A stretch of 64,000 nucleotides of DNA from Flavobacterium potami (GTDB taxonomy: Bacteria > Bacteroidota > Bacteroidia > Flavobacteriales > Flavobacteriaceae), in the NCBI RefSeq assembly GCF_020026915.1, contig NZ_JAINUY010000005.1:1-64000 (forward strand). Reading direction: 5' to 3'. A program made the translations under genes and the position numbers. The first letter of the stretch is position 1. Each line of letters starts with the position of its first letter. Below the pieces are notes generated by a model. It saw only the letters and a list, made by a program, of their open reading frames with translations, was not told the origin of the DNA and searched no databases. This document shows, one piece after another, positions 37,176 to 44,793 of the stretch.

Positions 37176-38303
37176 ATGAAAACAACAAAAAATAAGTTTT
37201 TAATTATTCTATTTCTGCTGTATTCAACATTTGCATTTTGCCAAGATCAAACGTACTACTTGGAAGGAACTTTAGGGAAAAGTAAAATTTTCATGAAAAT
37301 TCAAATATTCAAATATGATGACCGAACAAATGTAAACACTGTTTATTTTTACCAAAATTCATTAAAAGACATTCAATTAGAAGGAAAATTAAACAGTAAC
37401 AACTTTACTTTGTATTTTAAACCAAATGATGTTGTCACAGAAAAATTTTATCTAAAAAAATCGGCTAACAACAACTTTGACGGTTTTTGGTATGATGCTA
37501 AAGAAAAACAATTGCCTGTTCATTTAACACCTATAAACTTCGCTAATTACAAATCTAATCTTAAACTTCAATCTCAAGAAGACAAACTCAATTTTGTAAA
37601 ATTTAAATTTTTAGAATTCAAGAAAACAAAAACAACTACTTACAATAATAAAGAGTTTGTTTGGTATGCTGAAAAACATTGCGATTCGGAGTTTTTTAGA
37701 TTGGGAGGTAATTTTTCAGAAAAAAACAAAAATGCAGTGAATCCTGTTTTAGACGAAATTCACATTCAAAAAACGTTAATCCAATTAAACTGTTCTTCGC
37801 GTTTTCAATATAGTGAAGGCAAAGGAATAGAAACGACGGCAACCATCAATTTCTTGAATAATAATTTACTTGGCTTTGAAACTACGGATTCATGGGATTG
37901 CGGAGGTGCACATCCTGATTTCGGCAGCAGTGGTTTTCTTGTTGATTTAAATAACGGGAAAGAATATGAAATTGATGATATTCTGGCATTTGACAAAAGT
38001 GTAACCGGAGACAAAAAGGATAATTTTACTGCATTCTCAAAATACAGAAATGATTTTTTTGCGCCAAAACTGTTAGAACTCATCACTTCAATAGAACATT
38101 TTAAAAAACCAGCTACCGATGACGACTGCGATTATACAAATGTCGAATATTGGGATTTTGTATCTTGGAGTTTTACTGAAAAAGGAATCACATTTACACC
38201 TTATTTCCCGAGATACAATCGAGCTTGCGAAGAACCTTTTTTAGTTCCTTTTGAGAAATTGACGAAATACAAAAATCCAAAATTCTTATATAACCTTAAA
38301 TAA
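37176..38303 (+). CDS. Exported protein of unknown function (DUF3298-like C-terminus)
   Basis: 375 aa with a signal peptide (IILFLLYSTFAFCQ). The N-terminal 120 residues look like a beta-rich domain (YYLEGTLGKSKIFMKIQIF, then YFYQNSLKDIQLEGKL). The C-terminal part has WDCGGAHPDFGSSGFLVDLNNGKEYEIDDIL around 245-275 (written here as WDCGGAHPDFG and FLVDLNNGKEYEIDDI), which resembles the GGAHP motif of DUF3298/RsiV-like domains. No catalytic site can be named. Five bp upstream of the next gene, so likely co-transcribed. Confidence 0.75.
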   Translation: MKTTKNKFLIILFLLYSTFAFCQDQTYYLEGTLGKSKIFMKIQIFKYDDRTNVNTVYFYQNSLKDIQLEGKLNSNNFTLYFKPNDVVTEKFYLKKSANNNFDGFWYDAKEKQLPVHLTPINFANYKSNLKLQSQEDKLNFVKFKFLEFKKTKTTTYNNKEFVWYAEKHCDSEFFRLGGNFSEKNKNAVNPVLDEIHIQKTLIQLNCSSRFQYSEGKGIETTATINFLNNNLLGFETTDSWDCGGAHPDFGSSGFLVDLNNGKEYEIDDILAFDKSVTGDKKDNFTAFSKYRNDFFAPKLLELITSIEHFKKPATDDDCDYTNVEYWDFVSWSFTEKGITFTPYFPRYNRACEEPFLVPFEKLTKYKNPKFLYNLK

Positions 38304-38308
38304 AAAAG

Positions 38309-38701
38309 ATGACTGATAATTTTAAACCTCCCATAAAAACAAGAACAACGCAAGAGTTATTAGATATTGTAGGCTCTCCTAAAAAATGGAATCGCGACGC
38401 AGTTTATCTTGCTAAATATGAATTATCCAATAGAAATGTAGATACTTCGGAAATAGATAAAGCTATAAAATTGTCGGAACTTAAAGAGGAAGAAGAAAGA
38501 TTACAAAAAGCAAACAAAAGCTATCAAATTACAGATTTCCTATTTACACCTAAAAGAACCATACTTGAATTATTATTTACTTGGGAATTAAAAAAGGATG
38601 GATATACCTTAAAAGCAAAACAACAAAGGACTTTTAGAATTACTCTTATTTCGGTAATTATATTTGTTTACCTAATCAAATACATTCAAGAAAGCTTATA
38701 A
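38309..38701 (+). CDS. Hypothetical protein with a C-terminal membrane helix
   Basis: 130 aa, not recognised. The first 75 residues are charged and helical (TTQELLDIVGSPKKWNRDAV, then a Glu/Lys run near 55-66 that could be a coiled coil); residues 108-126 are one hydrophobic helix (ITLISVIIFVYLIKYI). Lies 5 bp after the exported protein and ends at a bidirectional terminator. Expression as the second gene of that pair is likely. Confidence 0.7.
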   Translation: MTDNFKPPIKTRTTQELLDIVGSPKKWNRDAVYLAKYELSNRNVDTSEIDKAIKLSELKEEEERLQKANKSYQITDFLFTPKRTILELLFTWELKKDGYTLKAKQQRTFRITLISVIIFVYLIKYIQESL

Positions 38702-38703
38702 TA

Positions 38704-38734
38704 AAAAAACCATCAGCGAAAACTGATGGTTTTT
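38704..38734. terminator. Bidirectional terminator
   Basis: Stem AAAACCATCAG/CTGATGGTTTT with a 6-nt loop and A/T runs on both sides; shared by the hypothetical gene and the LacI-type gene. Confidence 0.85.
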
Positions 38735-38743
38735 ATTTACTTA

Positions 38744-39769
38744 TTATTTTGTTCGAGTAGATTCTCTTTCTTTCAATTTTGTTTTGATTACGATTGTTTC
38801 GTATTCTGAAACCGTTCCTTCTGGCTCTTCTAATCTTTCAATTAACCTTTTTGCAGCTACTTCTCCAATTTCAACACCGTGCTGACTAACTGTTGTCAAA
38901 CTTGGCGACAAACGTCTAGAAGCTAAAATTCCGTCTGCAAAACCAATAATCGAAATATCTTCCGGAACTCTGTATCCTTTTTTCAAACTCACTCTTAAAG
39001 CGGCAACTGAATCATTTTCATCCAAAGCAAAAATTCCATCAATTTTATGATCAAAAAGACCTTCGATCTTAGCTTTCATATCCTCTTCAGAATCGGTACG
39101 AAGAATAATTTTTTCATTTACCGGAATGTTGTTGTCCTTCAATGCTTGCAGGTAACCGTCTGTTCTCAATTTTCCAACACTTAAATTGTCAACAGAAGAA
39201 ATCAGAGCAATGTTTTTACAACCCAAATCAATTAAATGTTGTGTAGAATTTAAAGCCGAATCAAAATCATCGACCACTACTTTATCACAATCTACTTCAT
39301 CTGCAATACGATCGAACATCACAATTGGTGTTCCGTCATTAATTATCTCAGAGAAATGATTGTAATCTTGAAGAGTCTGTGCTTCTTTTGAAACAGATAG
39401 AATAAATCCGTCGATTGTTCCATTACTTAACATTTCTAAAGTATGAACTTCTTTCTCCAAAGATTCATTAGAAATACACGTAATTACATTGTATCCTTTT
39501 TTATCGGCAACTTTCTCAATACCGCTAAAAACTTTCGCGAAGAACGAATTTAAAATATTAGGAATAATTACTCCGATCGTTTTCGTTTTACGATTCTTTA
39601 GATTCAGACCAATAACATTCGGCTTGTAATTTTTGAGTTTGGCATACTCCTTAATCTTAACCTTCGTTTGTTCACTAATTTCAGGACTGTCATTCAATGC
39701 TTTAGACACAGTAGAAACAGAAACACCTAGTTCCTTGGCAATTTGTTTTAGAGTTGCTTTAGCTTTCAT
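38744..39769 (-). CDS. LacI-family transcriptional regulator
   Basis: 341 aa. N-terminal helix-turn-helix KATLKQIAKELGVSVSTVSKAL (residues 3-24, written in parts: LKQIAKELGVSVSTVSKAL), the hinge helix region KPNVIGLNLK, then a periplasmic-binding-protein-like sensor domain (TIGVIIPNILNSFFAKVFSG, then IVMFDRI, then IIGFADG, and the SLTTVSQ end). It probably responds to a sugar. No transport or catabolic genes adjoin it; the next gene is divergent and encodes a ferritin-like protein, so its target is unclear. Confidence 0.93.
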   Translation of the reverse strand: MKAKATLKQIAKELGVSVSTVSKALNDSPEISEQTKVKIKEYAKLKNYKPNVIGLNLKNRKTKTIGVIIPNILNSFFAKVFSGIEKVADKKGYNVITCISNESLEKEVHTLEMLSNGTIDGFILSVSKEAQTLQDYNHFSEIINDGTPIVMFDRIADEVDCDKVVVDDFDSALNSTQHLIDLGCKNIALISSVDNLSVGKLRTDGYLQALKDNNIPVNEKIILRTDSEEDMKAKIEGLFDHKIDGIFALDENDSVAALRVSLKKGYRVPEDISIIGFADGILASRRLSPSLTTVSQHGVEIGEVAAKRLIERLEEPEGTVSEYETIVIKTKLKERESTRTK

Positions 39770-39794
39770 CCAATTGAATTTTATGTAATTAATA

Positions 39795-39827
39795 CAAATA
39801 TAGTAGAATTACCGAAAATAAAACAAA
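39795..39827 (-). promoter_or_regulatory. Promoter of the LacI-family gene
   Basis: Minus strand: TTTG (39827-39824), 21 bp, TATATTTG (39802-39795). Both boxes match. Confidence 0.65.
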
Positions 39828-39977
39828 AAGAAGCTATTAGTATTTAAAAATGTAAGTCTTTTCGAAATAATAATCAAATAATCGATTTTTTTAAAACCGT
39901 GCCTACAAAAAAAACGTTAATAATTAGATACCAGATAACTAGAGACCAACTGTTGTTAACTATTAAAAAACTTGATT

Positions 39978-40724
39978 ATGAAAAACGAAGTTAAAATTCA
40001 AGAAGTTGACCCTTCATTGAATAGTAGAAGGAGCTTTCTTAAGCTCAGTGGATTAACCCTGGCAACCACAGGTTTAATTCTAGCTGGCTGCAGCGACAAT
40101 GACAACGACAATGATATGCCAGACACTTCTTTACCAGGAGTAAGAAATGGTGTTTTCGATTTGGGCTCTGGAGACTTTGGAGTATTAACGTACGCATATG
40201 CTCTGGAGCAATTAGAAGCTGACTTTTATACTAAGGTTGTTAATGCAAGTAGTTTCAATACTGTATTCAGCAGTTTGGAACGACAAGTTCTAACAGATTT
40301 GTATCATCACGAAGTAGTTCACAGAGATTTTTTTAAAGCTGCTTTAAACGGAGCGCTTCCTGATCCAAGCTCTCAATTACTTCCTACTTTAGCCTTTAAT
40401 TATGGCTCTTTAAATTTCAACAGCCGTACCGAAGTTCTAGCTACTGCAAAAGCATTAGAAGACACTGGAGTTGCTGCTTATAACGGTGCAGGTAAATTGA
40501 TAAAAACAGCTGATTACTTATTATTAGCAGGAAAAATTGTTTCTGTTGAAGCCAGACATGCTTCGGCTATAAGAAGTTTAATCAATCCGAATTCTAAAGA
40601 TTTTGCCGGAGATGATATTGTAAATATGTCAACAGGTTTAGATGATGCCAAAGATCCTTCTAAAATTCTGCCGATCGCTGCCAATTTTATTACCACAAAA
40701 TTTACAGCTAAATACTTGCCTTAA
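39978..40724 (+). CDS. Ferritin-like lipoprotein with Tat-type signal, copy A
   Basis: 248 aa from ATG 39978 (an in-frame TTG six bases earlier is not needed). The signal has twin Arg (SRRSFLKLSG) and a hydrophobic run ending in ILAGC, a lipobox, then an Asp/Asn run. The ferritin-like four-helix domain shows the diiron ligands: E in LEQLEADFY, ExxH in HHEVVHRDF, E in ALEDTGVAAY, ExxH in VEARHASA. Same family as plant desiccation-related protein and bacterial Ferritin_2 domain proteins. Iron oxidation or stress protection outside the cytoplasm is inference. 25 bp before copy B. Confidence 0.88.
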   Translation: MKNEVKIQEVDPSLNSRRSFLKLSGLTLATTGLILAGCSDNDNDNDMPDTSLPGVRNGVFDLGSGDFGVLTYAYALEQLEADFYTKVVNASSFNTVFSSLERQVLTDLYHHEVVHRDFFKAALNGALPDPSSQLLPTLAFNYGSLNFNSRTEVLATAKALEDTGVAAYNGAGKLIKTADYLLLAGKIVSVEARHASAIRSLINPNSKDFAGDDIVNMSTGLDDAKDPSKILPIAANFITTKFTAKYLP

Positions 40725-40749
40725 TCTTAACCGTTAAAACTTAGAAATT

Positions 40750-41562
40750 ATGAACATTTTAAAATTTATAGAATCCTTTACTGATGACAATTTAATGAAT
40801 AGTACTGGTTCTCGAAGAGACAGTTTTACACAGTTTGGGAATATTGGAAAAAATTTAGCGTTGGCATCAATCCCATTTGGATTATCGGCTCTTACTAATA
40901 AAGCTTTCGCAAAAGACATCACTGCAACACCTGCAACTCCAATTGGTGCCTTGCAATTCGCTTTGACTTTAGAATATTTGGAAAACGAATTTTATGCTAT
41001 GGCATTAGATTCTGGAGTAATTCCAGCTTCTGAAAATGGAGGAAGAGATTTAAAAGTCTTTCAACAAATTGCAGCACACGAATCTGACCATGTTAAATTT
41101 TTGATCGCCGGATTGGGTGGTACTGCAAGTGCCAACTTCGTTCCAAAACCAACTTTTGACTTTACAGTTGGAGGTGCATTTGATCCTTTTCATGATTATC
41201 CAACCTTTTTAGCACTAGCTCAAGCATTTGAAGATACAGGAGTTAGAGCCTATAAAGGACAAGCTGCAAACTTGATTACAACACCTGATTTATTGACTGC
41301 AGCACTACAGATTCATTCTGTTGAAGCTCGACACGCCTCTGAAGTTAGACGACTAAGAGGTTTAAAAGGATGGATTTCGAATGCAGAAAGAGGCGCAGGA
41401 ATGCCGGCAGCTACTCAAGCAGTTTACGATGGCGAGGGAGTAACAGTTCAGGCTGGATTTAACACCGCAACCGCATTTGGTGCCGCAGCAGGCTCAGAAG
41501 CTTATGATGAGCCACTTACGACACAACAAGTAGTAGATATCGCTAATATATTTATTGTATAA
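40750..41562 (+). CDS. Ferritin-like exported protein, copy B
   Basis: 270 aa. N-terminus has SRRDSFTQFG and then a hydrophobic stretch ending KAFAKD, again Tat-like but with signal-peptidase I type cleavage. Ferritin-like ligands: LEYLENEFY, AHESDHVKF, AFEDTGVRAY and VEARHASEV, the same pattern as copy A although overall identity is low. The C-terminus is extended by about 60 residues (GWISNAERGAGMPAATQ and onward). Cotranscribed with copy A; a strong terminator follows. Confidence 0.88.
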   Translation: MNILKFIESFTDDNLMNSTGSRRDSFTQFGNIGKNLALASIPFGLSALTNKAFAKDITATPATPIGALQFALTLEYLENEFYAMALDSGVIPASENGGRDLKVFQQIAAHESDHVKFLIAGLGGTASANFVPKPTFDFTVGGAFDPFHDYPTFLALAQAFEDTGVRAYKGQAANLITTPDLLTAALQIHSVEARHASEVRRLRGLKGWISNAERGAGMPAATQAVYDGEGVTVQAGFNTATAFGAAAGSEAYDEPLTTQQVVDIANIFIV

Positions 41563-41584
41563 TCGATTTTTTTCTTAAATATTT

Positions 41585-41620
41585 AACCGTCTTCACTTTA
41601 TTGCGAAGACGGTTTTTTTA
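41585..41620 (+). terminator. Terminator of the ferritin-like pair
   Basis: Stem AACCGTCTTC/GAAGACGGTT, 10-nt loop, then a T run. Confidence 0.88.
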
Positions 41621-41682
41621 TTTCTTAATTAATTAAAAAACTGAAGCCCTGATTTTCAGCAGATAAAATATTCTTTCAGGTA

Positions 41683-41713
41683 TTTGGTTTTAAAATAATT
41701 AATTGTACTTTTG
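41683..41713 (+). promoter_or_regulatory. Promoter of rplM-rpsI
   Basis: TTTG (41683-41686), 19 bp, TACTTTTG (41706-41713). Leader of about 40 nt before rplM. Confidence 0.75.
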
Positions 41714-41756
41714 CATCCCCTTTATTGGGGATGGAATGTTTAATTAAAATAATATT

Positions 41757-42212
41757 ATGGACGCATTAAGCTACAAAACAGTTTCAGCTAGCAAAGCCAC
41801 TGTAACTAAAGAGTGGATTGTTGTTGACGCTGAAGGTCATAACTTAGGACGTCTTGCTTCTAAGGTTGCTATGATCTTAAGAGGTAAGTACAAGCCAAGT
41901 TACACACCGCACGTTGACTGTGGAGATAACGTAATTGTTATCAACTCAGAAAAAATTAACCTTACAGGTACAAAATTGAATGACAAAATTTACATGCGTC
42001 ATACAGGTTACCCAGGAGGACAAAGAACTTTAACTGCTAAAGTATTGCAAGCTAAAAACCCTGCATTATTAGTAGAAAAAGCTGTAAAAGGAATGTTACC
42101 TAAAAACAAATTAGGAGCTGAACTTTTTAGAAATCTAAATGTTGTTGTAGGAGCTGAGCACAAACACGGAGCTCAAAAACCTAGAACTGTTAACCTTAAC
42201 GATCTTAAGTAA
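41757..42212 (+). CDS. rplM: 50S ribosomal protein L13
   Basis: Large-subunit protein bound to 23S rRNA. 151 aa. Diagnostic stretches: WIVVDAEGHNLGRLASKVA, YTPHVDCGDNVIVINSEKI and the GMLPKNKLGAELFRNL-type loop followed by Gly-Ala-Glu-His-Lys-His. A few extra N-terminal residues (MDALSYKTVSASKATVTKE) are typical for Bacteroidota. Its stop overlaps the rpsI start by one base (TAATG), so the two are translationally coupled. Confidence 0.97.
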   Translation: MDALSYKTVSASKATVTKEWIVVDAEGHNLGRLASKVAMILRGKYKPSYTPHVDCGDNVIVINSEKINLTGTKLNDKIYMRHTGYPGGQRTLTAKVLQAKNPALLVEKAVKGMLPKNKLGAELFRNLNVVVGAEHKHGAQKPRTVNLNDLK

Positions 42213-42598
42213 TGGGAGTTATTCACAAAATCGGTAGAAGAAAAACCGCTGTTGCACGTGTTTATGTTTCTGAAGGAACAGGACAAATCACTGTAAACAA
42301 AAAAGAATTCGCAACTTACTTTCCAACTGCAACTTTACAATACAAAGTATTACAGCCAATGTCTATGACAGAAAACGCTAGTAACTTTGATGTAAAAGTA
42401 AACGTTTACGGAGGTGGTTCAACTGGTCAGGCAGAAGCTGTAAGAATGGCAATCGCTCGTGCAATGTGCGAAGTGAATGTTGAAAACAGAGCAATCCTTA
42501 AACCAGAAGGTTTATTAACAAGAGACCCAAGAATGGTTGAACGTAAGAAATTCGGTCAGAAGAAAGCTCGTAAGAGATTCCAGTTCTCTAAACGTTAA
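42212..42598 (+). CDS. rpsI: 30S ribosomal protein S9
   Basis: Small-subunit protein reaching the P-site tRNA with its C-terminal tail. 128 aa with the standard start HKIGRRKTAVARVYV, the central GGGSTGQAEAVRMAIARAM, and the tail DPRMVERKKFGQKKARKRF ending FSKR. ATG overlaps the rplM stop. A hairpin at 42606-42630 follows. Confidence 0.97.
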   Translation: MGVIHKIGRRKTAVARVYVSEGTGQITVNKKEFATYFPTATLQYKVLQPMSMTENASNFDVKVNVYGGGSTGQAEAVRMAIARAMCEVNVENRAILKPEGLLTRDPRMVERKKFGQKKARKRFQFSKR

Positions 42599-42605
42599 TA
42601 TTACC

Positions 42606-42630
42606 TGTCTTGTTCAGATGGGACAAGACA
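42606..42630 (+). other. Hairpin after rpsI
   Basis: Perfect stem TGTCTTGT/ACAAGACA with a 9-nt loop, not followed by a strong T run; could stabilise the mRNA end or be a weak terminator. Confidence 0.45.
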
Positions 42631-42644
42631 TTATCAATTATTTA

Positions 42645-42672
42645 TTGAAATTAAAAAACACAGTTATTGTTG
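42645..42672 (+). promoter_or_regulatory. Possible promoter of rpsB-tsf
   Basis: TTG (42645-42647), 17 bp, TATTGTTG (42665-42672), one mismatch to TAnnTTTG. A small TCCTA/TAGGA stem follows in the leader. Confidence 0.42.
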
Positions 42673-42714
42673 CTCTCCTATCGAGGTAGGAAATAGTTTA
42701 GCATCTAAATGGGT

Positions 42715-42795
42715 TAAGCGATTAAATGATTAGACGATTGAAAGATAAAAGATTGAAAAATCTAAAATCTAAAATCTAAAATCTAAAATCCAAAA
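42715..42795. repeat. Octamer then heptamer tandem repeat array before rpsB
   Basis: Octamers of the type TAAnCGAT from 42715 (TAAGCGAT, TAAATGAT, TAGACGAT, TGAAAGAT), then TCTAAAA four times and TCCAAAA at 42761-42795 with exact 7-bp period. It lies in the rpsB leader. Confidence 0.85.
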
Positions 42796-42835
42796 AGACA
42801 CATTGCTAATCAACAGAACGTAAACTAGTACAAAA

Positions 42836-43600
42836 ATGGCAAACAAAATAGAAGTAAAAGAATTACTAGAAGCAGGTGTTCACTTCGGACACATGACTAG
42901 AAAATGGGATCCAAACATGGCTCCTTACATTTATATGGAGCGTAATGGTATTCACATTATCAATCTATATAAAACTGCAGCTAAAATTGAAGAGGCTAAC
43001 GAAGCTTTGAAAAAAATCGCTGCATCAGGTAGAAAAATTTTATTCGTAGCTACCAAAAAACAAGCAAAAGACATCGTTGCTGATAAAGCAAAAGCAGCAA
43101 ACATGCCTTACATCACTGAAAGATGGCCAGGTGGAATGTTGACTAACTTCGTAACTATCAGAAAGGCAGTTAAAAAAATGTCTTCTATCGATAAAATGAA
43201 GAAAGATGGTACTTTCAACACTTTATCTAAAAAAGAGCGTTTACAAGTTGATCGTCTACGTGCTAAATTAGAGAAAAACTTAGGTTCAATTGCTGATATG
43301 TCTAGACTACCTGCAGCATTGTTCGTAGTAGATATCAAAGCTGAACACATCGCAATAAAAGAAGCTCAAAAATTAAACATTCCAGTTTTCGCAATGGTTG
43401 ATACGAATTCTGACCCAAGAGAGGTTGATTACGTGATTCCTGCAAATGATGACGCTTCTAAATCAATTGACAAAATTTTATCTTTAGTGACTACTGCAGT
43501 AATCGAAGGTCTTTCTGACAGAGGTGCTGAAAAAGAAGTTGAAGCTGCTGAAGAAGCTCCTGCTGTTGAGGCTGAAGCTGCTCCTGCAACTGAAGAATAA
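42836..43600 (+). CDS. rpsB: 30S ribosomal protein S2
   Basis: Small-subunit protein, 254 aa. Typical stretches: LLEAGVHFGHMTRKWDPNM, the helical coiled-coil domain around 100-155, LPAALFVVDIKAEHIAIKEA and PVFAMVDTNSDP. The C-terminus is an acidic Ala/Glu tail (from about 232) common in Bacteroidota. Followed by tsf after 138 bp that hold a heptamer array. Confidence 0.97.
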   Translation: MANKIEVKELLEAGVHFGHMTRKWDPNMAPYIYMERNGIHIINLYKTAAKIEEANEALKKIAASGRKILFVATKKQAKDIVADKAKAANMPYITERWPGGMLTNFVTIRKAVKKMSSIDKMKKDGTFNTLSKKERLQVDRLRAKLEKNLGSIADMSRLPAALFVVDIKAEHIAIKEAQKLNIPVFAMVDTNSDPREVDYVIPANDDASKSIDKILSLVTTAVIEGLSDRGAEKEVEAAEEAPAVEAEAAPATEE

Positions 43601-43603
43601 ATC

Positions 43604-43650
43604 AAATTTTAAATTCCAAATTTTAAATTCCAAATTCCAAATACAAAATT
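43604..43650. repeat. AAATTYY heptamer array between rpsB and tsf
   Basis: AAATTTT, AAATTCC, AAATTTT, AAATTCC, AAATTCC, AAATACA from 43604, exact 7-bp period; a loose inverted counterpart (TTGGAGTTTGGGATTT) lies at about 43680-43695. Confidence 0.8.
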
Positions 43651-43738
43651 AAAAACGTTATGTTGATAATTTAATAAAATTGGAGTTTGGGATTTAGAAG
43701 ATGGAATTTTTACTTTTAACATTAAAATTCAAAATATT

Positions 43739-44701
43739 ATGGCAACAATTACTGCTGCAGACGTAAATAAATTAAGACAATCTACAGGTGCCGGAATGAT
43801 GGACTGTAAAAAAGCTTTAGTTGAAGCTGAAGGAGATTTCGATAAAGCTATCCAAATTCTTAGAGAAAAAGGACAAAAAGTTGCTGCTAACCGTTCTGAC
43901 CGTGAGTCTTCTGAAGGAGCTGCTGTTTCTTTTATCAATGCAGACAACACTAAAGGAGCTATCCTTACTTTAAACTGCGAAACTGACTTCGTAGGTAAAA
44001 ATGAGGCTTTCGTAACTTTAGCTAAAGATTTAGTTGAAAGAGCTATCAACTTCTCTTCTAAAGAAGAATTTTTAGCTTCTGATTTCAACGGAATTACTGT
44101 TGCTGAGAAATTAATCGAGCAAACAGGAGTTATCGGTGAGAAAATCGAAATCGGTGGTTTTGAAATTTTAGAAGGTGCTTTCGTTGGATCTTACGTTCAC
44201 GTTAACAAAATTGCTGCTTTAACAGCTATTTCTGCTCCAATCGCTAATGCTGAAACTTTAACAAAAGATATTTCTATGCAAGTTGCTTCTATGGGAGCTG
44301 ATACATTATCTTACAAAGATTTTGATCCTGCTTTCGTTGAATCTGAACTTGCTGCTCGTATTGCTGTAATCGAAAAAGATAACGAAGAAGCTGCACGTTT
44401 AGGAAAAACTTTAAAAAATGTTCCTAAATACATCTCTTTCTCTCAATTAACTCCTGAAGTTATCAAACAAGCTGAAGAAGATGCTAAAGCTGAATTAAAA
44501 GCTGAAGGAAAACCAGAGCAAATCTGGGACAAAATTCTTCCAGGAAAAGTACAACGTTTTATCTCTGATAACACAACTTTAGATCAAGAAAAAGCTTTAC
44601 TAGATCAAAACTTCATCAAAGATGACAGTAAAAAAGTAGGTGATTACGTTAAAGGATTCAATGTTGAAATTACAGGTTTCAAAAGAGTTACTTTAGGTTA
44701 A
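43739..44701 (+). CDS. tsf: Translation elongation factor Ts
   Basis: Nucleotide exchange factor for EF-Tu. 320 aa. N-terminal UBA-like domain with VNKLRQSTGAGMMDCKKALVE, then the core with NCETDFVGKNEAFVTLA (contains the TDFV motif that contacts EF-Tu), and the C-terminal helices. Normal for Bacteroidota, with a somewhat longer insert around 190-240. Probably cotranscribed with rpsB, ending in a strong terminator. Confidence 0.97.
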   Translation: MATITAADVNKLRQSTGAGMMDCKKALVEAEGDFDKAIQILREKGQKVAANRSDRESSEGAAVSFINADNTKGAILTLNCETDFVGKNEAFVTLAKDLVERAINFSSKEEFLASDFNGITVAEKLIEQTGVIGEKIEIGGFEILEGAFVGSYVHVNKIAALTAISAPIANAETLTKDISMQVASMGADTLSYKDFDPAFVESELAARIAVIEKDNEEAARLGKTLKNVPKYISFSQLTPEVIKQAEEDAKAELKAEGKPEQIWDKILPGKVQRFISDNTTLDQEKALLDQNFIKDDSKKVGDYVKGFNVEITGFKRVTLG

Positions 44702-44721
44702 TATATTATTTTTTCAATATT

Positions 44722-44758
44722 AAAAAAGCCCGAATATTTATTTATTCGGGCTTTTTTT
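44722..44758. terminator. Bidirectional terminator between tsf and the M3 peptidase gene
   Basis: Stem AAAAAAGCCCGAATA/TATTCGGGCTTTTT with an 8-nt loop and T run; A run on the other side. Confidence 0.9.
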
Positions 44759-44793
44759 ATTTCTGAACCAAACTCAACGAGCCTGCATTTCAT

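Noticed and set aside
41714..41733. CATCCCC/GGGGATG hairpin before rplM as a ribosomal leader
   Set aside because: It begins directly after the -7 element, so the transcription start would fall inside its first arm and the RNA would lack part of the stem. Kept only as a DNA inverted repeat.
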